From positions 5,336,166-5,400,165 of the forward strand of contig JAINUG010000037.1 in the NCBI GenBank assembly GCA_029706075.1: 64,000 bases of DNA, read 5' to 3'. A model generated the notes under the pieces. The model worked only from the letters and a program-made list of their open reading frames with translations. It was not told where the DNA came from and searched no databases. Shown here one piece after another: positions 37,232 to 45,839 of this stretch. The position numbers were made by a program, and so were the translations under genes. The stretch is from Aldrovandia affinis (lineage: Eukaryota; Chordata; Actinopteri; Notacanthiformes; Halosauridae). Every line of letters starts with the position of its first letter. Positions within the stretch are counted from its first letter, which is position 1.

Positions 37232-40200
37232 GCCTGCCGCACTCCCAGTCGTAGTGAGGCTGGAATCGAGCTGCTGTCCAGCTACTTTAGCCACCTGTCC
37301 CTGCTGGAGAACCGGTTCTTCTCTCCCACTCGGCAGCTAGGCATCTTCTTCACCTGGTGCGTCCTGTCACAAGCTGTCACATGCGGCTGGGTTTAAAGGG
37401 GAGAACTGGGACATGGTGGATTTGGCTAGATTTTCATGTCTCTCCCAAGTGTTTAATTTCTCATTGCTGCATTTCTTTTTGCAGGTATGACTCGTTCACC
37501 GGTGTGCCCGTGTGCCAGCAGAACATCTCTCTGGAGAAGGCCAGCATGCTTTTCAACATGGGCGCCCTGTACACTCAGATTGGGACCCGCTGCAACCGCC
37601 AAACACGTGCTGGGCTCGAGGACGCCATCACCGCCTTCCAGAAGGCAGCAGGTGGGTAAAGGGGAGAACATCCCTCCAGAGTCACATGCCAGTGCACCAA
37701 TGGAATTACAGATAACACTTGTATCTAACACCTGTGTTGTATCTGTCTCGGATAATGGAGTTCTAGGAAAAGTGGTTTTGAGTGAAGGGATTGCTTTTTG
37801 AATCATAGATTACCAAGATGTAGCATGAGGTTTGAGGAGGGGTAATTGGTATTCTGTATCTTGGCTTACTTTGAAGCTACACATGTACGTTGTAACAAGG
37901 TAGACTCACAGACATTTTTGACTATTTTTGGATCTATTTTTTGTTTGAAACGGTGTAATACCGAAGCCACTTTCCTTTCCCTTGTAGGAGCTTGTTTGCT
38001 GACAGGGAATAGAAGAGATTGCTGGTTAATGGTTAATAAAGTGTCACCACAGCATAAATAATGTGACATCTGTTATTTTCTCAGCGTCCAACGCTGAGGG
38101 AGTGTTTTAGCCACATGTTACAGTGAATTCCAGTGCCCAGTACTTTTTTCAATCGAGATCAGAAATGTAACCAGAATGATTAAAATTGTTATTATTATTT
38201 TTATGATTGAAAGTAAACTCCCACCCTGAAACAAAAACTCTCCGGGTGATTTCTGAAGTACAAATGTTTTGTTGATATGATTATTATCTGGGCTGAAATT
38301 GGTTTTCAGTTCTCTCAAAACTGAAAGTCAAGCTGTTGGGTTGCCTGTGAATTGTTTCATGATTAGAGGAAGCCCATTTATGGCCTGTTTCCTGCAGTTT
38401 GTAATCCTACCGATCTTATATGATTTACAACCTTTCTGGCCTAAATAAACGTCTCCCCTAGGTTGAAAACGAGATGGCATTTTTCCAGAAAGCAGAAATC
38501 TAATAGTCACATGAACCATTTTTTTTCCACAAAGGTTGAACAACTCATGAAAGAATTATTCCACTGCTCATAAAATAGGATAAAAACAAGAGAGGTTGTA
38601 CTCTGCTTATTCAATGTTCTGTCATATATTTTAAACTTGTCTGAAATAAAACAATTTATCCATGCCCAGATGACCTATTTTTGTGGTATGTGGAAGATAA
38701 AGATCAGGAGTTCATAGTAGACCTGCTATATGTTTCCCATCACACTAGTTGACCGTAGATCCGTTTCAGTCAGTCTGCAAAGTTTTAGGGATTTTCCCAG
38801 TGAACAAAAAAAGAACAGAAAGGACATTTACAACGTTCGACGCTGGCCACTGCGACCAGGGTTCAATTCCACCGGCCGTGCCAGAGTCGACAGGAAGTTC
38901 ACTGTGCACAGGAGTGGCTCTGTAGTACTGGAGTTATGGTCGCAGGCTGGCGAGTGCCGTCTCAGAGGAGGCGATACTTCGCCTTTGTCACTACCGGTCA
39001 CAGGGCTTCGGCAGTGAACTCACAATACGAGTGACATGAAAAATAGAGGGTGTAATTGCCTACTAAATTGGGAGAAAATGGGATAAAATCAGAAACAATT
39101 TTTAAAAAATAAAAAGATTTTTTTTTTTTAATTGTTATTCTTTTTTTTTAAGTAAGGGCATTTATGACAATATAATATAATATATATGCCATTTAGCAGA
39201 CGCTTTTATCAAAGCGACTTACAGTAGTGAATGCATACATTTTTCAGTATATGTGGTCCCAGTGGGGACAGAATTGTCACTTATCCACCAACATAAATTT
39301 TCAGCAAGTATGTCTGTATTTCACTTGCTAGATTCATGTACACAATTAAAATACAAAATAAAAAGAGAATCCAGCAGATGTAGAGTCAAGTTGTTAAAGT
39401 GCTGTTGCAATGTGTGGGATGGGATGGAGGGAGGATCATGCCCAGGTACAGGCTTCAGTGAGATTTTGTGTGTGGGTCTACAGGGGTATTGAACCACCTG
39501 AAGGAGACATTCACCCACACGCCCAGCTATGACATGAGCCCAGCCATGCTCAGCATGCTGATCAGGATGATGCTGGCTCAGTCTCAGGAGTGCCTGTTCG
39601 AGAAGACCGCTCTGCCCGGCATTCGCAACAAGTACCTGTCCCTCCTCAGAATGGCCCAGGAGGCCGCCAAGGTACGAGTACCCAACGCTACCTGAGACGA
39701 GTGGCCCATGGCACCTCCTTTACCGCCAGGAACATGGTAGACCTGTTTGGCAAGACTGTAGCGAAACACAGATATTTCCTGGTTGAAATTCCTGGTTTCG
39801 AGTATCATACTGTTGCGGTTTATGGCAATGAAGCCACAATTAGCATTTTTCCATTTTATGTGTGCACCATATGGAATGTAAAGACATTTAGCCCTTTTAA
39901 TGCCATGTCATGTCATGTCATATGAAGTGGCTGGTGTTAAAACTCCACTGCAGAAGAACCTTCCCAATGTGGAAAGTGAGCATCTACGTTACCTCATTGG
40001 TTGATGCAGACTGCACTGCTATTATAACTGCGCTACCATGACTGACAATCTAGTTCTGCATTTGTTGTTGTGCCGTACAGTAAAACTGTGTTGTAAGTCT
40101 GAAATGTGACCTTCCTCAGGTTGGAGATACATATGATTATGTCCACCAGTCAATGATCCAAACACCAATCAAAGACAACGTCCCTTTCTTCTGGTCCACA

Positions 40201-43200
40201 ATGGCGCAGGTGAAGACCAACCACTACCGCTCCCTGGCCCACTATTTTGTGGCTACCGCACTGCTCGACCATGAGTGTAAGTGAAGGAAAACCCATAAGT
40301 CTCTTAGATAGAAGTAGGATGGTCTGCCATTGGTCATTGATGATGTCATTGTAGTGTAAGAGTATCTGTAGTCATTGTGAAGAGAGTGGGCCTTTTTTTG
40401 TGCTCTTTTGCTTCCAAAAGAGTGGAACACTGTGGTTGCTGCGCAGAAGGTCATTTTCCCTCCTAAGGGAACATTCTCAAACCTGAATCCTTTAAAGGAA
40501 GTGTCATCTTTCTGGGGCTGTTACAGAACACTTTGAAGGTGCAAGGAAAGGACACACTCAGGAAGAGCCATAAACTGTGCCATCGCCAACAAGACAACCG
40601 TTATGTAACACTATAGTGTCGCTCCAACAAACCAGCCTTTTACTCTCAAAGGGTGTACCTGTCTGTGTCAGTAATTAAGCCATTAGATTAAAGAAAGAAA
40701 TCCCACCAGGGCTTTTGCAGTAGATGGACATGGACATTTGAGACTCTTACCGTCTGTGCAGTTAAGTGGTGCTGCCAACGAGAAACAAGCCTAAAGTTGT
40801 ATAAATGCCACCATGTACCGGAGTCGCACAATGAGGCATTTTAGAGCACCGAGCAGTGAAAGCCTCTCTCTGTGACTCTCCGTGTTGGCTGGATGCACTC
40901 GTCACGCTACAGATTGGGTTGCCCTGCACATTTATACTGTCGGGTCTGAGGGACAATCCGGTGTTTGTGTGTGATGTCCTGCTCCTGTGTCCCTGTGACC
41001 ACTGTGTACCTCTGTCTCCAGTGGGCCCCGGCGATGACGAGGACCAACAGGAGAAGGCCCTCTCCCAGCTGTACGACGCCATGCCGGATGGCTGCTCTGC
41101 TCCCGACATCCTCAAGATCAAGGAGCAGCGTTGTCGCATCGGTGAGTGATGTCAGGGATGCCAAGTCTTTCAGTGATGGGGACCGGCTTGAGTTGAGCCT
41201 GGACGTTCCTAATTGCGGAATAAATGGAAAAACACAGGATTAAGAGTTGTTCAAATTTTGTTGGGATTGGAGTGGTTGATCAGAATTATTTCAACTCAGT
41301 TTAATAGTTAAAGCATATTGTCGCATCGGTGATCGGTGTCAGGAACCGCTCAGATGCTCTGCCAAGTCTTTCAGTGATGGGGACCGGCTTGAGTTGAGCC
41401 TGGACATTCCTAATTGCGGAATAAATGGAAAAACACAGGATTCAAAAGTTGTTCAAATTTTGTTGGGATTGGAGTGGTTGATCAGGTTTGATTAGTTGAA
41501 CTCAGTTGAATAGTTAAAGGCATATTGCGTAATTTTTTGTCCGAATGCCGTTTGAAATGTATCCACTGACCTGCGTGCGCTGCGTTCCCCCAGGGAAGGC
41601 TCATCTGCGGAAGGCCGTCATGGGCCACGAGGAGGCCCTGCGCATCCACGGCCTGTGCCGCCACCTGCGCAAGCTTGAAATCCTGCGCGAGATCCTGCAG
41701 GCCAGCCTCAAGCGCTCGCTCGGCAAGCTGTCCGACAACGAGGCCGAGGACGAGTTCACCGACTACCTGGAGGTGCCCGACATCATCTGTGAGTGGACGG
41801 CGCACTCTGTGAACGACAGAAACGCCACCGTTAGCAGACACAGTTGTGTGGCTGCCGTCACTGAATTGAACATAGTTTAATCAACTATAATTCATTGCTT
41901 CAGCCAGGTTATACCATCAGTGTTTGTGTTTGTGATTTGCGTGTATTTTCTGCATGTGACATATGGTGTAGGTAATTGGATGAAGTGGATCACACCAATG
42001 CCAGGGGTGATAAAATTCATTTGTTGTGTAAAGAATCAGGATAACATCTGTTTTTCCCTTCCTCAGCTAAAACGGATCACAAAGCTGAAATTGAAATGCC
42101 AGTGTCGACAAAGGTGAAAGTCAAAGACTTTTTCCACAAGCTGGTATGTGGGTTACTAATATCTGCTAATAACAGTCCTCTTTTTTCCAAATACAATACA
42201 AATGCCTTATTCAAAAGCAGCACTGAGATATGTACTGTAAATCCACATACTTATAGTTTAAAAAAAGACAAACATATCCAGGAACATTTGCTGTTTTTGA
42301 ATACTGCATTCAGTGTGTTGCAGTGCTAACATGATTAACCAAGGGGAAAAAATGTGTGTGCTCCTCTTGATACTGTAGATATAATGACACAATATATAGA
42401 AATAATGTAGATGCATAATTTGTTATCAAAGCTTTGAATGCATAGTTGTTTTGTATCTACAGTATGCAATGGGAGTGGTGTCCATTGTTTGTGTATATTA
42501 CACAATAAACAGTAATACATACCTAACCAAAGAGCATAAATTAAAATGATGAATTTTAATGAATGCTCTTTGGATAAGTAAACAGTTTTTTCTGCTGTCT
42601 TTGCTGCGACAGAAGCCTGTGGTTCTGTGTGGCTCAGTAGGTAGAGCATGGCGTTGGCATCGCTTAGGTTGTGGGTTCAATTCCCACTGGGACCACATGT
42701 ACTGAAAAATGTATGTAAGTCGCTTAGGATAAAAGCGTCTGCTAAATGGCATATAAAGGATAAATGGCATATAAAAGCCACTCCATACTGGCACGTCTTG
42801 CAGCAGTAAGTCTGACACGTATAGCAGTGATCTTCACTGCGGTGTTTCATTAAAAACTTACCCCACATTCAGGACACAAGGACCCTATCTTTATGCCTTG
42901 TGTTTTTCTGTGTGCAACTATTGTGCACGGTATGGTTTCTCTTATTTCCGATGAGCTGGTATATTAAATTCTACATAGGAGATGACTCCTGTCAGCCATC
43001 TGTAACAACATTAAAAGATAAAAAGTAATCTTTTGGTTTTTTTTTTAAACCTTAGCGATGACTAGTTTTCATTGTGCCATCATGCCTCAGGGGACCTAAG
43101 TTTGTTTTGTCTGACATGTGAGCCTTTAGTGCCCTAACAGGATATGTGTGTTTTAGCTGCAAGACAAGTTTATCAAGTCATTCAAAACAGCATCTAGAGG

Positions 43201-45839
43201 TTACACTAAAACAATACTGAATTGTGGACTGACTGACTAAGAAAAAAACAATGTACTACCCCTAGTCATACTCACAGTCAAAATACTGTATATCATGATG
43301 TGATCATTTTTCATATTTAATCGAAATAACAAAATATGGACTATTTTCATCATTTAAATTCCACAGTAGTGCTCTGAAGAGGAAATTATTGGTGAAAATA
43401 ACCTGACTGGGTGGTTGGTGTTTCCATTTAAACTAGCACGCCTCATTGTCCGTTTCTGCCTAACAACGGCCAGGGTCTCTACAGCGAGTTGCCATAGTGA
43501 CGGCTGTGGTTGTGATTTCCAGGGCCCACTCTCCGTGTTCTCAGCCAAACAGAGGTGGACCGCCCCACGCACAGTGCGAGTGCGCACAGAGGACCGTGAC
43601 CTGGGCTTCACCCTGAAGGGGGACGCGCCCGTGCAGGTCCAGTCCTTGGACCCGCTCTGCTCCGCGGCGGTCAGTACTGCTCCCGCCCACGCCAACACAC
43701 ACGCAGCCCTGCCAGGCAGTGCAGCTTCACCCTAAACATACAACTATTATAGGAGTTTAGTTCAAGAGTGAAAATATCACAGTGCAATGAGCTCAGCAAT
43801 TCAAACTTCGGCGGTCCGTACATCTGACGTGTCGTCCATGTTAGGGCACCGAATCCAAGTGCTTTTGTCATTGTGCCATTTAAACTTGAGAAATAAGAAC
43901 AAGCTGTTTGGGTTTGTAGTGAACTTGATACGTATGGAAGAGGGACCTTGTCTTGGGAAGGACAGGAAACACTTTCCATTATTTATCACTGGGGCACCTG
44001 GCACCCGTGCTCCACTGCTGAACCTTCTGTAGAAAACTGGGCTCAGGCAGAGTTATCGGGCCAGGAAGTTGTTGTGGGAGGTTATTATACCTTGCATAGC
44101 CCTGCTACCCAAAATGGCCACTCTGACTTCAAAGAACCAGCTTTCATTTCCTTTCATAAAGTATATCCATATAATTTACGTTTTTTTGTTTACTTTGCCT
44201 GGATTTTTAAAATTGAGTCTACATTACTTCCCATGAAAAAAGCAAAAACTCATCCTGGAAGAGGTGATGGTGACAGTCTACATGGCGTGGCTTGCAGAAG
44301 GCTGACGAGAGGTCCCTTTCCGTGGCTTGTGTAATTAAAAAGAATTTTGCTCCTGCCTTCCTGCTTTCAGTAGGAATGCTCATTAATAGCCAGTAACAAA
44401 GAGCGGGCCCTAATTAAAACCAACAGGCTGCATGTAAAAAGGGATTACCAGGGTTATATAATGGCTGTTTTCAAGCCTGCTCGCTGTTGGTGAGCTCTTT
44501 AATGACAAGTTTCCTAGCAGTTTTCTTGTTTGAGTAGCTTTCACCTCTGCTGTCGTGAAATTCTCCAAAAAAAGATAAGAGCAGTTTTATCAGAGGTAAA
44601 CAGCAGGGCTAAAGTTGATAAATCCAAAATAGTTTCCCACAGTGAACCCAGTGTTCTGCCGTTCCGTGCTTCGTGCAGGTCTGCCACTACAATTGTTTTC
44701 ACTGCAGTACTGAAATGCACTGAAGGGTATTTCCTTCTTTTTAAACAAAAAAACAATGAATATTTTCTTATCTGTTCTGAGATTTTTTATGGTTTACTTT
44801 TTCTATTTACTTGAACTACTTTATGTATAGAAGCATAATAACTTTTCATTGAAAAAAACTTGAACTTTTTAGCAAAGCAGAGTTTGGGAAGAATAGGTGA
44901 GTCTGAATGTGTTTATTTATAGATAAGGTCTTGACTGTAAATATTTGCAGTGTAATAGTGAAAGGTATTAGTCTGTGTGAGATGCCTGGTTGATCCCGGT
45001 TATCTGCTGTGAGCAGGAGGATGGGCTAAAGGAAGGGGACTACATTGTGGCTGTTGGCGACACAGACTGCAAGTGGATGAGCTTGAGCGACGTGATGAGG
45101 CTCCTGAAAGACGTGGATGAGATGGGAGTGGACGTACGAGTGGTCAGCATGATGGACAGCAGCCTCCCCCTGGTGAGCCCCACCCTCTAAAACACCCCCC
45201 GTCAGGGCGTCCAATCCCCTCTTTGTTTTCACAGCTTTGCTGCGTAAGCTCAACTTGACTGCCAAATTCCCCAAAAGATCAATTTCCCACAGTCGTTGTC
45301 GCCTCAGCTTTCACAGGGGAACGTCTGTCAGCTGCAATTCCCTTGAAACTGACCTCCAAGAGAATGTGCCTTTTCTCTTAGTCTATTTATGAAAGGGGGT
45401 GTGTGTGTGTGTGTGCATGTTGTTCTTCCTGTCTGTGACAGAAGTCCCACAGACACAGATTTGAAATTCAGCTCCTTTTACATAATTTGTGCGGTGAGAA
45501 TGAGCAGCTTAGCTCTACTGTCTTTTCTTCTCCACAATTGGTGTCATTAAACTCTCTCCATCTCTGTGCTGAATCCCACAGCCCACAAAGAGTGCCACCT
45601 ACTGTGGTGGCTTGCCCAAGACTTACTCCATGATCTGCCTGGCCTTTGATGACGACGATAAGGCCATAAAATCTAGGAAGGTCGGCAAGAAATTGTCTTT
45701 CCTGAGCTGGGGCTTGAAGAACAAGCAAAAGAGTGCCAGCACCCTCAGCCTGCCCACTGCTGACTACTCCGGCACCTTGCCCTGGAACAAGCAGTGTCCC
45801 ACCTTCCCCAACTCCAACAATGACAGTGCGCTTTACTAG
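19238..45839 (+). CDS. rhpn2: rhpn2, rhophilin-2 Rho-binding scaffold, complete gene (15 coding exons, 685 codons)
   Basis: Rhophilin-2 is a cytoplasmic scaffold that binds RhoA-GTP and influences actin organisation. The coding exons are 19238-19306, 23677-23792, 31691-31819, 36268-36343, 36970-37047, 37232-37356, 37485-37651, 39484-39671, 40120-40276, 41022-41141, 41594-41788, 42067-42143, 43523-43669, 45017-45172 and 45582-45839. All introns are GT-AG and all phases join, giving 2058 bases including the stop. Human RHPN2 is 686 residues. Domains are an N-terminal HR1/REM (about residues 25-100, exons 2-3), BRO1 (about 110-465, exons 4-11), PDZ (about 512-595, exons 13-14, carboxylate-loop motif DLGFTLKG) and a C-terminal KKLSFLSWG / QKSASTL segment typical of RHPN2. 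The start is supported by an in-frame TGA four codons upstream (19226) and A at -3. No disruption is seen. Confidence 0.95.
19512..19552 (+). repeat. L2/SINE 3' tail fragment
   Basis: GATTAGAGCGTCTGCAAAATG followed by TGTAATGTAATGTAATG. It matches the last 40 bases of the SINE at 15782-16004 and shows only the LINE-recognised tail. Confidence 0.65.
21438..21540. repeat. (GT)n microsatellite, compound and imperfect
   Basis: GT repeats interrupted by TT and GC steps, purest between 21440 and 21470. It lies in rhpn2 intron 1. Confidence 0.85.
23677..23792 (+). CDS. rhpn2: rhpn2 coding exon 2 (start of HR1 domain)
   Basis: The acceptor TTTCTCCAG is followed by GGC TGT AAC. Residues 24-62 read [20 protein letters not shown] and onward to MRAGAENLL, a near match to human RHPN2. 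The donor CG|GTACGT leaves two bases. Confidence 0.95.
23855..24062. repeat. compound (CT)n/(CA)n tract
   Basis: About 200 bases of almost pure pyrimidine-or-CA sequence on the plus strand, starting about 60 bases after the exon 2 donor. The long homopyrimidine blocks could form triplex (H-DNA) structures. Confidence 0.9.
25485..26290. mobile_element. probable non-autonomous DNA-transposon relic
   Basis: The left part has GTTTTCACACCTAGTTTGTTTG and GGTTTGTTTGGGCATATATG. The right part has TTTGGTCCGCTTAGAAATAT, then TTGTGAAAAGAAACCGACCC and AACCGATCAAACAAAC. Words such as TTTCACACCT, GGTCCGCTT and TGTGAAAA are typical of a family of fish non-autonomous DNA transposons whose ends are built from them. 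The two arms face each other and are heavily decayed, so boundaries and superfamily are uncertain. Confidence 0.35.
28546..28571. repeat. (CT)n microsatellite
   Basis: About 13 CT units in rhpn2 intron 2, in a pyrimidine-rich neighbourhood that starts near 28508. Confidence 0.9.
28869..28918 (+). repeat. interspersed repeat fragment (second copy of the 9781 type)
   Basis: ATAATGACAAGAACAGGCCA is followed by TTCAGCCCATCTAGACTCGCC. It shares its first 18 bases and general layout with 9781-9830. Confidence 0.55.
31691..31819 (+). CDS. rhpn2: rhpn2 coding exon 3 (rest of HR1 domain)
   Basis: Residues 62-105, including [20 protein letters not shown] and the following leucine heptads of the antiparallel coiled-coil HR1 (Rho-binding) fold. 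Donor CA|GTGAGT. A CT-rich polypyrimidine tract precedes the acceptor TTTCCAG. Confidence 0.95.
32766..32790. repeat. poly(A) homopolymer, 25 A
   Basis: An uninterrupted run of 25 adenines. No retrogene or SINE body is recognisable immediately upstream, so its origin is unclear. Confidence 0.9.
36200..36255 (+). repeat. two-copy tandem repeat in the polypyrimidine region of rhpn2 exon 4
   Basis: TCTCATTG(AG)TATG(TG)ACTGTTTCTTTCC-like units occur twice, at 36200-36228 and 36229-36255, ending 12 bases before the exon 4 acceptor. The copies differ by a short indel. Confidence 0.75.
36268..36343 (+). CDS. rhpn2: rhpn2 coding exon 4 (start of BRO1 domain)
   Basis: Residues 105-130. [18 protein letters not shown] matches human RHPN2 and marks the BRO1 N-terminus. 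Acceptor TGTGCAG, donor AAG|GTACCG. Confidence 0.95.
36970..37047 (+). CDS. rhpn2: rhpn2 coding exon 5 (BRO1)
   Basis: Residues 131-156, [20 protein letters not shown] then LMDLRQ, strongly conserved with human. Phase 0 at both ends. Confidence 0.95.
37187..37228. repeat. (TG)21 microsatellite abutting a splice acceptor
   Basis: Twenty-one uninterrupted TG units run directly into the CAG acceptor (37229-37231) of rhpn2 exon 6. A short T/C-rich stretch (37168-37186) lies upstream of the repeat. Confidence 0.95.
37232..37356 (+). CDS. rhpn2: rhpn2 coding exon 6 (BRO1)
   Basis: Residues 157-198. [20 protein letters not shown] continues to [10 protein letters not shown]. The donor TG|GTGCGT splits the Trp codon, and exon 7 completes it. 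Confidence 0.95.
37485..37651 (+). CDS. rhpn2: rhpn2 coding exon 7 (BRO1)
   Basis: Residues 198-254. [20 protein letters not shown] and [13 protein letters not shown] are the hallmark BRO1 block. Donor G|GTGGGT. Confidence 0.95.
38840..39117 (+). repeat. SINE family 'A', partial copy
   Basis: Box-B-like AGGGTTCAATTCC (38859-38871) is followed by the family body GTCTCAGAGGAGGCGATACT and the TAATTGCCTACTAAATTGGG end with an A-rich tail. It aligns along most of its length with 1984-2359. The 5' head is missing or diverged. Confidence 0.75.
39177..39270 (-). repeat. SINE family 'C', 5'-truncated inverted copy
   Basis: On the minus strand it reads from the box-B remnant CCCCACTGGGACCACATAT, through TACTGTAAGTCGCTTTGATA, to AAAGCGTCTGCTAAATGGCATATA. 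It corresponds to the 3' part of the copies at 42624-42775 and 60351-60487. Confidence 0.75.
39484..39671 (+). CDS. rhpn2: rhpn2 coding exon 8 (BRO1)
   Basis: Residues 254-316. [36 protein letters not shown] and AQEAAK are near-identical to human. Donor AAG|GTACGA. Confidence 0.95.
40120..40276 (+). CDS. rhpn2: rhpn2 coding exon 9 (BRO1)
   Basis: Residues 317-369, [12 protein letters not shown] through [20 protein letters not shown]. The acceptor TTCCTCAG precedes GTT GGA. Donor T|GTAAGT. Confidence 0.93.
41022..41141 (+). CDS. rhpn2: rhpn2 coding exon 10 (BRO1)
   Basis: Residues 369-409. [20 protein letters not shown] then [20 protein letters not shown]. The human equivalent is DHQEKCLSQLYDHMPEG. 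The donor G|GTGAGT is also copied, in mutated form, by the tandem duplication that follows. Confidence 0.93.
41131..41527 (+). repeat. rhpn2: tandem duplication spanning the exon 10 / intron 10 junction
   Basis: Two adjacent copies, about 41131-41317 and 41318-41527, share TTGTCGCATCGGTGA, CCAAGTCTTTCAGTGATGGG and the words that follow down to AGTTAAAG(G)CATATTG. The start-to-start offset is 187 bases at the head and 201 further in, because copy 2 carries a small insertion. Copy 1 begins with the last 11 coding bases of exon 10 plus its splice donor. Confidence 0.93.
41594..41788 (+). CDS. rhpn2: rhpn2 coding exon 11 (end of BRO1)
   Basis: Residues 409-474, [20 protein letters not shown] then [16 protein letters not shown]. 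The exon is notably GC-rich compared with flanking introns. Donor T|GTGAGT. Confidence 0.95.
42067..42143 (+). CDS. rhpn2: rhpn2 coding exon 12 (BRO1-PDZ linker)
   Basis: Residues 474-499, [20 protein letters not shown] then DFFHKL. Human reads AKTEQEVDI...VTDFFQKL at this place. Donor CTG|GTATGT. Confidence 0.9.
42144..43522 (+). other. rhpn2: rhpn2 intron 12
   Basis: A 1.4 kb AT-rich intron containing a SINE of family 'C' at 42624-42775. Nothing else is recognised. Confidence 0.8.
42624..42775 (+). repeat. tRNA-derived SINE, family 'C'
   Basis: TGTGTGGCTCAGTAGGTAGAGC (box A) and GGGTTCAATTCCCAC (box B) form a tRNA-like head of about 70 bp. A short linker follows, then the L2-type tail TAAGTCGCTTAGGATAAAAG and CGTCTGCTAAATGGCATATA. 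The last 18 bases are repeated (AAATGGCATATAAA). It is a SINE and not a tRNA gene because the head is fused to a LINE tail and recurs at 60351 and, inverted, at 39177. Confidence 0.85.
43523..43669 (+). CDS. rhpn2: rhpn2 coding exon 13 (first half of PDZ domain)
   Basis: Residues 500-548. [20 protein letters not shown] then [23 protein letters not shown] is the PDZ carboxylate-binding loop. The acceptor TTTCCAG precedes GGC CCA. Donor GCG|GTCAGT. Confidence 0.95.
43670..45016 (+). other. rhpn2: rhpn2 intron 13
   Basis: A 1.35 kb intron interrupting the PDZ domain. No repeat family or additional exon is recognised. Confidence 0.75.
45017..45172 (+). CDS. rhpn2: rhpn2 coding exon 14 (second half of PDZ domain)
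   Basis: Residues 549-600. [20 protein letters not shown] then [12 protein letters not shown], corresponding to human AGAREGDYIVSIQLVDCKWL. The acceptor context GAGCAG|GAG offers closely spaced AGs three bases apart, so a one-residue variant start (extra Gln) is possible without a frame change. Donor CTG|GTGAGC. Confidence 0.93.
45582..45839 (+). CDS. rhpn2: rhpn2 coding exon 15 (C-terminus and stop)
   Basis: Residues 601-685 and TAG. It contains [29 protein letters not shown] and [12 protein letters not shown]. All three are diagnostic of RHPN2 as opposed to RHPN1. It ends in Tyr like the human protein. Confidence 0.96.
   Translation, partial: PTKSATYCGGLPKTYSMICLAFDDDDKAIKSRKVGKKLSFLSWGLKNKQKSASTLSLPTADYSGTLPWNKQCPTFPNSNNDSALY

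Larger units (their letters stand above)
37652..39483 (+). other. rhpn2: rhpn2 intron 7
   Basis: A 1.8 kb intron carrying two adjacent SINE fragments in opposite orientation (38840-39117 and 39177-39270) separated by a T-rich stretch. No exon is seen in it. Confidence 0.8.

Noticed and set aside
42624..42700. tRNA gene candidate (box A and box B with cloverleaf-like head)
   Set aside because: It is fused to an L2-type 3' tail and recurs at 60351 and inverted at 39177, so it is a SINE head. The same applies to 15782, 54411 and 1984.
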